Positions 44,931-53,084 of a stretch of DNA of 64,000 nucleotides are shown one piece after another (within the stretch, counting starts at the first letter, position 1; each line of letters begins with the position of its first letter). Origin of the DNA: Burkholderia mayonis (GTDB taxonomy: Bacteria; Pseudomonadota; Gammaproteobacteria; Burkholderiales; Burkholderiaceae). The position numbers and the translations under genes are program-made. The stretch covers positions 124,001 through 188,000 of the forward strand of contig NZ_CP013387.1 of assembly GCF_001523745.2 (NCBI RefSeq), given 5' to 3'. Under the pieces are notes generated by a model that did not search any database, was not told the DNA's origin, and saw only the letters and a list, made by a program, of their open reading frames with translations.

Positions 44931-46208
44931 ATGCGCACGCAAATCGCGATCATCGGCGCCGGTCCGTCCGGGCTGCTTCTTTCCCATCTGCTCCGCCTGC
45001 AAGGCGTCGAATCGGTCGTGCTCGAGGCGCGCTCGCGCGAATACTGCGAGAACCGGATTCGCGCCGGCGTGCTCGAGCAGGGCACCGTCGACACGCTGAA
45101 CGAAGCCGGCCTGGGCGCGCGGATGCGACGCGAGGGCCTTGCCCACCGCGGCATCGAGCTGCTGTTCGATGGCCGCCGCCACCGGATCGACTTCGGTGAG
45201 CTGACGCCCGGCCGCGCGATCATTGTCTACAGCCAGCACGAAGTGGTGCGCGATCTGATCGCGGCCGCGCTCGAACACGGCCAGTCGATCCATTTCGACG
45301 TGCGCGATGTCGAGCTGCACGACGTCGCGACCGAGCGGCCATCGGTGACGTTCACGCACGCGAACGGACGCACCGAGCGGCTCGACTGCGACTACGTCGC
45401 CGGCTGCGACGGCTTCCACGGGGCCGCGCGCCAGACGATTCCCGCCGAGCGGCTGCACACGTTCGAGCGCGTGTATCCGTACGCGTGGCTCGGGATTCTC
45501 GCCGATGCGGCGCCGTCGCTCGACGAGCTGGTTTATGCGCATCACGCGCGCGGCTTCGCGCTGTTCTCGATGCGCTCGCCGACCGTTACCCGACTGTACC
45601 TGCAATGCCGGCCCGACGAGAACCTGGCCGAATGGCCGGATGCGCGGATCTGGGAAGAACTGCGCACGCGCTTTGAAAACGACAGCGGCTGGACGCCGAA
45701 CGAAGGCCGCATCACGCAGAAGAGCGTGACGCCGATGCGTAGCTTCGTGTCCGAGACGATGCAGTATGGGCGGCTGTTCCTTGCGGGCGACGCCGCGCAC
45801 ATCGTGCCGCCGACGGGCGCGAAGGGGATGAATCTCGCGGTCGCCGACGTTCGGGCGCTGTCGTGCGCGCTCGGCGCGCACTATCGCGAAGGTCGCGACG
45901 AATTGCTCGATGCGTATTCGTCAACCTGTCTGGAACGGGTATGGCGCGCCGAGCACTTTTCGTATTGCATGACGAATATGCTGCACCCGTCCATCGACGA
46001 CTCGCCGTTCGTCAACCGGCTGAAGCTCGCCGAGCTCAGGTACGTGACGCGCTCGCGCGCGGCCGCGCAGTCGCTCGCGGAGAACTACGTCGGCTTGCCG
46101 TTCGACGATGCGGCAGGCGTCGCGTCATTCGACACGGCCGCCGCCGCGTGGGCACACGGCGGGGCAATAGCGGGCGCGACCGCAGTCGCAGACACGGCGT
46201 CGCCTTGA
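44931..46208 (+). CDS. pobA: 4-hydroxybenzoate 3-monooxygenase
   Basis: 425 residues from ATG 44931, with CAGGAGACGAAC in front. FAD-dependent hydroxylase: IAIIGAGPSGLLLSHLLR (dinucleotide fold), the DG motif VAGCDGFHGAARQ, and GDAAHIVPPTGAKGMNLAVAD (FAD ribityl and active-site loop). RAGVLEQGTVD matches PobA closely. Hydroxylates 4-hydroxybenzoate to protocatechuate with NADPH and O2. The pca genes for protocatechuate products follow directly. Confidence 0.96.
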   Translation: MRTQIAIIGAGPSGLLLSHLLRLQGVESVVLEARSREYCENRIRAGVLEQGTVDTLNEAGLGARMRREGLAHRGIELLFDGRRHRIDFGELTPGRAIIVYSQHEVVRDLIAAALEHGQSIHFDVRDVELHDVATERPSVTFTHANGRTERLDCDYVAGCDGFHGAARQTIPAERLHTFERVYPYAWLGILADAAPSLDELVYAHHARGFALFSMRSPTVTRLYLQCRPDENLAEWPDARIWEELRTRFENDSGWTPNEGRITQKSVTPMRSFVSETMQYGRLFLAGDAAHIVPPTGAKGMNLAVADVRALSCALGAHYREGRDELLDAYSSTCLERVWRAEHFSYCMTNMLHPSIDDSPFVNRLKLAELRYVTRSRAAAQSLAENYVGLPFDDAAGVASFDTAAAAWAHGGAIAGATAVADTASP

Positions 46209-46234
46209 CAATCCTGCGCGCGCGCCTCTATGAT
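46205..46234 (+). promoter_or_regulatory. Consensus-like sigma-70 promoter for pcaI
   Basis: TTGACA (46205-46210), 18 bases, TATGAT (46229-46234). The -35 box overlaps the pobA stop codon. Distance to the pcaI ATG is about 125 bases, leaving a leader that holds two regulator-like sites. Confidence 0.6.
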
Positions 46235-46243
46235 CGACGCATC

Positions 46244-46277
46244 GTTCGCTAATCGAATCTGAGTTCGAATTTCGAAC
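46244..46277 (+). promoter_or_regulatory. PcaR-like binding sites upstream of pcaI
   Basis: GTTCGCTAATCGAAT (46244-46258) agrees at 12 of 15 positions with the Pseudomonas putida PcaR site as I recall it (GTTCGATAATCGCAC). Five bases on, GTTCGAATTTCGAAC (46263-46277) is a perfect palindrome of the same type. Both lie just downstream of the -10 box. A pcaR gene is not in the window. Confidence 0.55.
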
Positions 46278-46362
46278 AAATCGGATCGTTTAGCGAGGCG
46301 CGCAGCCATGCGCGAACGTGTGTCGCAGCGGGCGGCACGCGCGGATTCGCATAGGAAGAGAC

Positions 46363-47076
46363 ATGGTCAACAAGATTTTCGATTCCCTCCAGTCGGCGGT
46401 GGCCGACGTTCACGACGGCGCGACGATCATGATCGGCGGCTTCGGCACGGCCGGGATGCCGTCCGAACTGATCGACGCGCTGATCGCGCAAGGCGCGCGC
46501 GACCTGACGATCGTCAACAACAACGCCGGCAACGGCGAGACGGGCCTCGCCGCGCTCCTGAAGGCGAAGCGCGTGCGCAAGATCATCTGCTCGTTCCCGC
46601 GCCAGGCCGATTCGCAAGTGTTCGACGCGTTGTATCGCGCGGGCGAGATCGAACTCGAGCTGGTGCCGCAAGGCAATCTCGCCGAGCGGATTCGTGCGGC
46701 GGGCGCGGGCATCGGCGGCTTCTTCACGCCGACGGGCTTCGGCACGAGGCTCGCCGAAGGCAAGGAGACGCGCTTGATCGACGGCAAGCAGTACGTGTTC
46801 GAGACGCCGATCCATGCGGATTTCGCGCTCGTGAAGGCGCTCAAGGGCGACCGCTGGGGCAACCTCGTTTATCGGAAGACCGCGCGCAACTTCGGCCCGG
46901 TGATGGCGATGGCCGCGAAGACGTCGATCGTGCAAGTGTCGGAAGTCGTGCCGCTTGGCGCGCTGAATCCCGAGCACATCGTGACGCCCGGCATCTTCGT
47001 GCAGCGAATCGTCGGAGTGCCGCAGGCCGCGCATGCGGCCGAGCTGGCTGCCGAACGCGCCGCGAGCGCCGCCTGA
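46363..47076 (+). CDS. pcaI: 3-oxoadipate CoA-transferase, subunit A
   Basis: 237 residues from ATG 46363, behind AGGAAGAGAC. Class I CoA-transferase alpha subunit: ATIMIGGFGTAGMPSELIDAL (glycine loop), NNNAGNGETGLAALLK and GIGGFFTPTGFGTRLAEGKE. With PcaJ it moves CoA from succinyl-CoA to 3-oxoadipate. The beta subunit gene follows 17 bases later. The order I-J-B-D-C follows. Confidence 0.94.
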   Translation: MVNKIFDSLQSAVADVHDGATIMIGGFGTAGMPSELIDALIAQGARDLTIVNNNAGNGETGLAALLKAKRVRKIICSFPRQADSQVFDALYRAGEIELELVPQGNLAERIRAAGAGIGGFFTPTGFGTRLAEGKETRLIDGKQYVFETPIHADFALVKALKGDRWGNLVYRKTARNFGPVMAMAAKTSIVQVSEVVPLGALNPEHIVTPGIFVQRIVGVPQAAHAAELAAERAASAA

Positions 47077-47093
47077 CCCCCGAGGAGAACACG

Positions 47094-47750
47094 ATGAAAC
47101 GACTGACCCGCGACGAAATGGCGAAGCGCGTCGCGCAAGACATTCCTGAAGGCGCTTACGTGAACCTCGGGATCGGCGTGCCGACGTTCGTGGCGAACCA
47201 TCTCGATCCGAACAAGGAAATCTTCCTGCACAGCGAGAACGGCCTGCTCGGCATGGGCCCCGCGCCCGCTCCGGGCGAAGAGGACGACGAACTGATCAAC
47301 GCCGGCAAGCAGCACGTGACGCTGCTCACGGGCGGCGCGTACTTCCATCACGCGGATTCGTTCGCGATGATGCGCGGCGGCCATCTCGACTATTGCGTGC
47401 TCGGCGCGTTCCAGGTGTCCGCGCAAGGCGACCTCGCGAACTGGCACACGGGCGCGCCCGATGCGATTCCCGCGGTCGGCGGTGCGATGGATCTCGCGAT
47501 CGGCGCGAAGCAGGTGTTCGTGATGATGGAGCACCTGACGAAGCAGGGCGAAAGCAAGATCACCGCGGAATGCTCGTATCCGGTGACGGGCGTGCGTTGC
47601 GTCGATCGCATCTACACCGATCTCGCGATGCTCGACGTGACGAGCGACGGGCTCGCGGTGCGCGAGATCTTCACCGACATCTCGTTCGACGCGTTGCAGA
47701 AGCTGACGGGCGTGCCGCTCATCGACGCGACGCAGAAGGCCGCGGCGTGA
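47094..47750 (+). CDS. pcaJ: 3-oxoadipate CoA-transferase, subunit B
   Basis: 218 residues from ATG 47094, with GAGGAGAACACG in front. Beta subunit with the active-site glutamate in HSENGLLGMGP and YVNLGIGVPTFVANHL near the N-terminus. GGHLDYCVLGAFQVSAQGDLANW and ECSYPVTGVRCVDRIYTDLAML complete the family pattern. Acts with PcaI in the cytoplasm. Confidence 0.95.
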   Translation: MKRLTRDEMAKRVAQDIPEGAYVNLGIGVPTFVANHLDPNKEIFLHSENGLLGMGPAPAPGEEDDELINAGKQHVTLLTGGAYFHHADSFAMMRGGHLDYCVLGAFQVSAQGDLANWHTGAPDAIPAVGGAMDLAIGAKQVFVMMEHLTKQGESKITAECSYPVTGVRCVDRIYTDLAMLDVTSDGLAVREIFTDISFDALQKLTGVPLIDATQKAAA

Positions 47751-47878
47751 CGCGGCGGCGCGCGCCGTTCGCGTCGTGCGGCCGCACGGCGTATCGCCGC
47801 GGTTGCCCGAACGGACGAGTGCGCAGCGTCCGATGCTTCGGTGGACAATAAGCGCATTCCGTCTTTCCAATCGATCCC

Positions 47879-49237
47879 ATGCTCGAAGACAGCGCCCGCC
47901 TGACTTCCCTCATCTGCGGCAGCGAGCCGCTCAACCGGATCTGGTCGCCGCGCGCGACGCTGCAGCGGATGCTCGACGTCGAAGCCGCGCTCGCGCGCGC
48001 GCTCGCCGCGCACGGCGTGATTCCGGCGAGCGCGGTGCCGCCGATCGAGGCGACGTGCGTGGCCGACGCACTCGACGCGGAAGCGCTCGCGCGCGACGCG
48101 GCGCTCGGCGGCAACCTTGCGATTCCGCTCGTCAAGCAGCTGACCGCGCGCGTGAAGGCGCGCGACGCCGAAGCGGCGAAGTACCTGCATTGGGGCGCGA
48201 CGAGCCAGGACATCATCGATACGGCGACGGTGCTGCAATTGCGCGATACGTTCGATTGGCTCGAGCCGTTGCTGCGCGATACGTGCGCGACGCTCGCGTC
48301 GCTCGCCGCCGCGCATCGCGCGACGCCGATGATCGGCCGCACATGGCTGCAGCAGGCGCTGCCGATCACGCTCGGATTGAAGTTCGCGCAATGGCTCGAT
48401 GCGCTGCTCCGTCATCGCGAGCGTCTCGCCGCGCTGCGCGCGCGCGCGCTCGCGTTGCAGTTCGGCGGCGCGGCGGGCACGCTCGCGAGCTTGCGCGACG
48501 CGGCGCCTGCCGTCGCGCGTTCGTTCGCCGACGACTTGCAACTCACGCTGCCCGCCGTACCGTGGCACACGCAGCGCGACCGTATCGCCGAGACCGCCGC
48601 CTGTTTCGGGATGCTGATCGGCACGCTCGGCAAGATCGCACGCGACATTTCGCTGTCGATGCAGACCGAAGTCGGCGAGCTGGCCGAGCCGGCCGCGGCC
48701 GGCAAGGGCGGCTCGTCGACGATGCCGCACAAGCGCAATCCGGTCGGCTGCGCGGCCGTGCTGACCGCGGCCGTGCGCGCGCCGGGGCTCGTCTCGACCG
48801 TGTTCGCCGGAATGGTGCAAGAACACGAGCGCGCGCTTGGCGGCTGGCAGGCTGAATGGGACGCGCTGCCCGAACTCGCGCGGCTCGCGGGCGGCGCGCT
48901 CGCGCAGATCGCGCAGATCGTCGCGGGCTTGAACGTCGACGTCGCGCGCCTTGCCGAAAACCTCGACGCGACGCACGGCCTCGTGCTCGGCGAAGCGGTG
49001 ATGCTCGCGCTCGGCGACAAGATCGGCCGGCTCGATGCGCATCATCTCGTCGAGCGCGCATCGAAAGAATCCGTGCGAAGCGGCCGCTCGTTGCATGACG
49101 TGCTCGCCGCGGACCCGGACGTCGCCGCGCACCTCGCGCTCGACGCGCTGCGGCAGTTGCTCGACCCCGCTCACTACGTCGGCGAGGCGCACGCCTACGT
49201 CGACGCCGTGCTCGCGCTTCACGCGAGCCGCCACTAA
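47879..49237 (+). CDS. pcaB: 3-carboxy-cis,cis-muconate cycloisomerase
   Basis: 452 residues. Fumarase/aspartase-superfamily enzyme: KYLHWGATSQDIIDTATVLQ and the signature GKGGSSTMPHKRNPVGC. Converts 3-carboxy-cis,cis-muconate to 4-carboxymuconolactone, the step after protocatechuate ring cleavage. About 130 bases separate it from pcaJ, without a clear terminator; the start ATG 47879 has a weak ribosome-binding site. The 3,4-dioxygenase genes (pcaGH) are not in the window. Confidence 0.95.
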   Translation: MLEDSARLTSLICGSEPLNRIWSPRATLQRMLDVEAALARALAAHGVIPASAVPPIEATCVADALDAEALARDAALGGNLAIPLVKQLTARVKARDAEAAKYLHWGATSQDIIDTATVLQLRDTFDWLEPLLRDTCATLASLAAAHRATPMIGRTWLQQALPITLGLKFAQWLDALLRHRERLAALRARALALQFGGAAGTLASLRDAAPAVARSFADDLQLTLPAVPWHTQRDRIAETAACFGMLIGTLGKIARDISLSMQTEVGELAEPAAAGKGGSSTMPHKRNPVGCAAVLTAAVRAPGLVSTVFAGMVQEHERALGGWQAEWDALPELARLAGGALAQIAQIVAGLNVDVARLAENLDATHGLVLGEAVMLALGDKIGRLDAHHLVERASKESVRSGRSLHDVLAADPDVAAHLALDALRQLLDPAHYVGEAHAYVDAVLALHASRH

Positions 49238-49249
49238 GGAGAGATTCCC

Positions 49250-50035
49250 ATGCCTTTCGCTTCAGTCAACGGAGTGCGGCTGCATTACCGGATCGACCGC
49301 GCGACGCGCGCTGACGCGCCGTGGCTCGTGTTGTCGAATTCGCTCGGTGCGGATCTGTCGATGTGGGCGCCGCAGATCGGCCCGCTGACGGCGCACTTCA
49401 ACCTACTGCGCTACGACACGCGCGGCCACGGCCACTCGGATGCACCGGCAGGCTCGTATACGATCGATCAGTTGACGGGCGACGTGATCGGCCTTCTCGA
49501 TCACGTCGGGATCGCGCGCTCGCACTTCTGCGGAATCTCGATGGGCGGCCTGACGGGCGCGGCGCTCGCCGCGCGCCATGCGAACCGAACCGATCGCGTG
49601 GTGCTCTCGAACACGTCGGCGAAAATCGGCTCGCCGGAAGTATGGGGGCCGCGTGCGCAGAAGGCGCGTGCCGAAGGAATGGCGGCGCTTGCCGACGCGG
49701 TGCTGCCGCGCTGGTTCACGGCCGCGTTCTTCGAGCGCGAGCCGCGCCTCGTCGACGTGATCCGCGACACGTTCAATCACACCGACAAGGACGGCTACGC
49801 GGCGAACTGCGATGCGCTGAACGCCGCCGATCTGCGCGACGAAGTGAAGGGCATCGACGTGCCGACGCTCGTCGTGACGGGCACGCACGACATGTCGACG
49901 CCGCCCGACCAGGGCCGCGCGCTCGCCGCGGCGATCGAGGACGCGAAGCACGTCGAATTCGACTGCGCGCACATCTCGAACATCGAGTGCGCGGACGGCT
50001 TCAACCAAACGCTGATCGATTTCCTGACGGCCTGA
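49250..50035 (+). CDS. pcaD: 3-oxoadipate enol-lactonase
   Basis: 261 residues from ATG 49250, 12 bases after pcaB, with AAGGAGAG in front. Alpha/beta hydrolase: LVLSNSLGADLSMW (oxyanion region), YDTRGHGHSDAP, nucleophile Ser in FCGISMGGLTG, acid in VVTGTHDMSTPP and the C-terminal His in CAHISNIE. Hydrolyses 3-oxoadipate enol-lactone to 3-oxoadipate, the PcaIJ substrate. Confidence 0.95.
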   Translation: MPFASVNGVRLHYRIDRATRADAPWLVLSNSLGADLSMWAPQIGPLTAHFNLLRYDTRGHGHSDAPAGSYTIDQLTGDVIGLLDHVGIARSHFCGISMGGLTGAALAARHANRTDRVVLSNTSAKIGSPEVWGPRAQKARAEGMAALADAVLPRWFTAAFFEREPRLVDVIRDTFNHTDKDGYAANCDALNAADLRDEVKGIDVPTLVVTGTHDMSTPPDQGRALAAAIEDAKHVEFDCAHISNIECADGFNQTLIDFLTA

Positions 50036-50050
50036 CGCGAGAGCATCGAG

Positions 50051-50434
50051 ATGAACGACGATCAACGTTACGAAGCGGGCATGAAGGTGCGCCGCGCTGT
50101 GCTCGGCGATATGCACGTCGACCGCTCGCTCGCGAATCGCACCGAGCTGACCGATGAGTTCCAGAACCTGATCACGCGCTATGCGTGGGGCGAGATCTGG
50201 ACGCGCGACGGGCTGCCGCGCCACACGCGCAGTCTGCTGACGATCGCGATGATGGTTGCGCTCAATCGCGGCGAGGAGCTTGCGCTGCATCTGCGCGCGG
50301 CGAAGAACAACGGCGTCACGCGCGACGAGATCAAGGAAGTGCTGCTGCAGACTGCGATCTACTGCGGCGTGCCTGCGGCGAATTCGGCGTTCCATCTCGC
50401 GCAGCGCATCTTTGGCGAAGAAGACGCGGCCTGA
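50051..50434 (+). CDS. pcaC: 4-carboxymuconolactone decarboxylase
   Basis: 127 residues from ATG 50051, 15 bases after pcaD. AhpD-like fold: FQNLITRYAWGEIWTRDGLPRHTRSLLTIAMMVALNRGEELALHLRAA and EVLLQTAIYCGVPAANSAFHLA match PcaC. Decarboxylates 4-carboxymuconolactone to the enol-lactone used by PcaD. Here it is separate, not fused to PcaD as in some genera. Confidence 0.95.
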   Translation: MNDDQRYEAGMKVRRAVLGDMHVDRSLANRTELTDEFQNLITRYAWGEIWTRDGLPRHTRSLLTIAMMVALNRGEELALHLRAAKNNGVTRDEIKEVLLQTAIYCGVPAANSAFHLAQRIFGEEDAA

Positions 50435-50574
50435 CGCCGCGCGACGCGAAACACGAAGCACACACCGCACGGGCGGCCCGCCGAACGGCTGCTGCCCGTG
50501 CGCGACGACATGCGCCGGCATCGCATCGGCGCAGGACGCGAAAGGCGTCGATGACAAACCCAACGGAGACAGCA

Positions 50575-51930
50575 ATGACCGATTTCGCGCGCCAGCTCGA
50601 TGTGCAGCAGTTCATCGACGAGCGGCGCTTCTCGCCCTATCAGTGGCTGATTCTGATCCTGTGCTTTTTGATCGTCGCGGCGGACGGCTTCGATACCGCC
50701 GCGATCGGCTTCGTCGCGCCCGCGCTCGGCCAGGAATGGCACGTGACGAAGGCCGCGCTCGGACCGGTGATGAGTGCGGCGCTCGTCGGCCTCGCGTTCG
50801 GCGCGCTCACGGCGGGCCCGCTCGCCGACCGGATCGGTCGCAAGCGCGTGCTGGTCGGCTCGGTCGTGTTGTTCGGACTCTTCAGCATCGGCTGCGCGTT
50901 TGCGCAATCGGTGACGGAGCTGGCCGTGCTGCGCTTGCTGACGGGACTCGGTCTCGGCGCCGCGATGCCGAACGCGACGACGCTGATGGCCGAGTACGCG
51001 CCGCACGCGAAACGCTCGTTTCTCGTCAACACGATGTTCTGCGGCTTCACGCTCGGCTCGTCGGCGGGCGGCCTCGTCGCCGCCGCGCTGATCCCGGATC
51101 ACGGCTGGCGCAGCGTATTCGTCGTCGGCGGCATCGCGCCGCTCGTGCTCGGCGCGTTGTTGATCGCGTTGCCCGAGTCGATCCGATTCATGGTGCTGCG
51201 TGGCGCGCCGCGCGAGCGGATCGCCGCGGTGCTGCGCCGGATCGCGCCCGGCACGTCGTTCGACGGCGTGCGCTTCGTGCTGCCCGAAGACCGTGGCGAA
51301 CAGCAGCGCTCGGGTGCGGCCGTCGTGCTGTCGCCGCGCTACCGCGCGGGCACCGCGATGCTGTGGCTCACATACTTCATGGGACTGCTCGTCTACTATC
51401 TGCTGACGAGCTGGCTGCCGACGCTGATCCGCGACACCGGCTTCACCGTGCGCGATGCGGCGCTCGTCACCGCGCTCTTTCCGCTCGGCGGCGGCATCGG
51501 CGCGATCGCAACCGGCTGGCTGATGGACCGCTTCGAGCCGCATCGCGTGATCGCGGTCACATACGCATTGACGGCGCTGTTCGTCTGGATGATCGGGCTG
51601 CAGGCCGGGCATCTCGCGCTGCTCGCGACTGTCGTGTTCGTCGCGGGCGTTTGCATGAATGGCGCACAATCGTCGCTGCCGGCGCTCGCAGCCGCGTTCT
51701 ATCCGACGAGCGGACGTGCGACGGGCGTCGCCTGGATGCTCGGCGTCGGACGCTTCGGCGGGATTCTGGGCGCGTTTTCAGGCGGCTTGCTGCTGCAGGC
51801 GCAGCTCGGGTTCGGCACGATTTTCTCGATGCTCGCGGCGCCGGCGTTGATCGCGGCGGGCGCATTGATGGTCAAGCGCACGGCCGCGTTGCGCGACGCG
51901 GAACCGAACGCGCCGACGCGGGCGGCGTGA
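50575..51930 (+). CDS. pcaK: 4-hydroxybenzoate/protocatechuate MFS transporter
   Basis: 451 residues from ATG 50575, with CGGAGACAGCA in front; ATG 50551 is a possible earlier start. AAHS-type symporter: FLIVAADGFDTAAIGFVAPAL in helix 1 with the DGFD motif essential in PcaK, GPLADRIGRKRVLVG between helices 2 and 3, and TSWLPTLIRDTGF. Imports the substrate of PobA or protocatechuate and can mediate chemotaxis in relatives. Last gene of the pca run, followed by a hairpin. Confidence 0.9.
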   Translation: MTDFARQLDVQQFIDERRFSPYQWLILILCFLIVAADGFDTAAIGFVAPALGQEWHVTKAALGPVMSAALVGLAFGALTAGPLADRIGRKRVLVGSVVLFGLFSIGCAFAQSVTELAVLRLLTGLGLGAAMPNATTLMAEYAPHAKRSFLVNTMFCGFTLGSSAGGLVAAALIPDHGWRSVFVVGGIAPLVLGALLIALPESIRFMVLRGAPRERIAAVLRRIAPGTSFDGVRFVLPEDRGEQQRSGAAVVLSPRYRAGTAMLWLTYFMGLLVYYLLTSWLPTLIRDTGFTVRDAALVTALFPLGGGIGAIATGWLMDRFEPHRVIAVTYALTALFVWMIGLQAGHLALLATVVFVAGVCMNGAQSSLPALAAAFYPTSGRATGVAWMLGVGRFGGILGAFSGGLLLQAQLGFGTIFSMLAAPALIAAGALMVKRTAALRDAEPNAPTRAA

Positions 51931-51957
51931 CCGGTTGAGACGACAGGCGGGGCGGCG

Positions 51958-51984
51958 CGGGGCGCGTTTGGCCCCGTTATTCTT
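51958..51984 (+). terminator. Terminator after pcaK
   Basis: CGGGGC (51958-51963) pairs with GCCCCG (51971-51976), seven-base loop, followed by TTATTCTT. It overlaps the end of the convergent small gene. Confidence 0.5.
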
Positions 51985-52225
51985 CGGCGTCGTGGATCTT
52001 TGCGAAGTGGCGCAGATACGCGCGCAGTGCGGCTTCGCGGCTGCGGTGATCGGCAGGCGTCGACGCGCCCATCTCCTCCTCGTCGCCGAACAGCGCGGAC
52101 GGTGCGCCGTAAGTACCCACTTCGACGCGCTCACGCAGCACGCGAATCAAGTGTGCGCGATGGCGGTATTCGGCGACCCAATGCAGGCCTTCGATCCGAT
52201 CGCCTGCTTTCAGCAGTGGCTTCAT
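51977..52225 (-). CDS. Small hypothetical protein
   Basis: 82 residues from ATG 52225, with GGGAGAACGCAG in front; the frame stays open to 52402 but the good ribosome-binding site decides for 52225. Mixed charged sequence: MKPLLKAGDRIEGLHWVAEYRHRAHLIRVLRERVEVGTYGA, then an acidic stretch DEEEMGAS and a helical end EAALRAYLRHFAKIHDAEE. No domain known to me. Convergent with pcaK. Confidence 0.6.
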   Translation of the reverse strand: MKPLLKAGDRIEGLHWVAEYRHRAHLIRVLRERVEVGTYGAPSALFGDEEEMGASTPADHRSREAALRAYLRHFAKIHDAEE

Positions 52226-52325
52226 CTGCGTTCTCCCGGCCGGGACGGGGTCGCGGAACAGCGAACCGGCGTCCGGAAGAACAGCGTACGCTTTACCGGA
52301 TCGGATCACAACGGTGCGCCGCGTC

Positions 52326-52943
52326 TCAGTGGCCGGTGATCTTGGCGAACATCGGATAAAGCGACAGAACGAGCAGCGCGGCCATCGTGATGTTGAACAC
52401 ACGCAACCAGCGCCGGTTCGACAGGAAGCCGCGCAACCCTTGGCCGAACGCGGCCCAGACGCTGATGCTCGGCAGACCGACGAAGACGAATACGAGCGCC
52501 ATCCAGACGGCGTTGCGGCCGTAGTCGGCGGAGAGCTGGATCGTCGTGCCGGCGGTCAGCACCATCATCCATGCCTTCGGATTGACCCATTGGAACGCGA
52601 TCGCCTCGATGAATGTCATCGGACGCGATTTGCCGTTGTGAGCGCGCACTTCGCCGGACGTGCCGATGCGCCACGCGAGATACAGCAGATAGGCGACGCT
52701 CGCGGTCTCGAGCAACGTATAGAGGACCGGGATGCGCTTGAATGCTTCGCCGAGACCGAAGCCGACCGACAGCATCAGGATCGCGACGCCGGCGCTGATG
52801 CCGAGCATGTGCGGCAGCGTGCGGCGAAAGCCGAAATTGACGCCGGATGCAAGCAACATCGTGTTGTTCGGGCCGGGGGTGATCGAGGTGACGAGCGCGA
52901 ACAGCATGCCGGCGGGCAGCGCACTGATGGTGAGGTAGTCCAT
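52326..52943 (-). CDS. LysE/RhtB-family amino acid exporter
   Basis: 205 residues from ATG 52943. SITPGPNNTMLLASGVNFGFRRTLPHMLGISAG is the family's N-terminal signature, and AIAFQWVNPKAWMMVLTAGT the mid-protein motif. About six membrane helices. Exports amino acids or their derivatives. The upstream gap holds a tandem TACAGT repeat typical of regulator sites, but the divergent regulator usual for such genes is absent and an IS630-type transposase stands there. Confidence 0.9.
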   Translation of the reverse strand: MDYLTISALPAGMLFALVTSITPGPNNTMLLASGVNFGFRRTLPHMLGISAGVAILMLSVGFGLGEAFKRIPVLYTLLETASVAYLLYLAWRIGTSGEVRAHNGKSRPMTFIEAIAFQWVNPKAWMMVLTAGTTIQLSADYGRNAVWMALVFVFVGLPSISVWAAFGQGLRGFLSNRRWLRVFNITMAALLVLSLYPMFAKITGH

Positions 52944-53006
52944 GGTGATGCTCTCTTCGTCTTTGGAATTCAAGGATGACGAAGGGAGTTTAGTGGACTG
53001 TGGCGG

Positions 53007-53023
53007 TACAGTACCGATACAGT
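53007..53023. promoter_or_regulatory. Tandem TACAGT operator upstream of the exporter gene
   Basis: TACAGT at 53007-53012 and again at 53018-53023, 11 bases apart, on one face of the helix. Direct repeats of this sort are bound by MocR/GntR-type regulators near exporter genes in relatives (inference). Confidence 0.4.
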
Positions 53024-53084
53024 TTGTGGGATGGTTGCCAGTACGGGACGGGGCATCGGCAACAACGGTTCGCACAGTTGTGTC

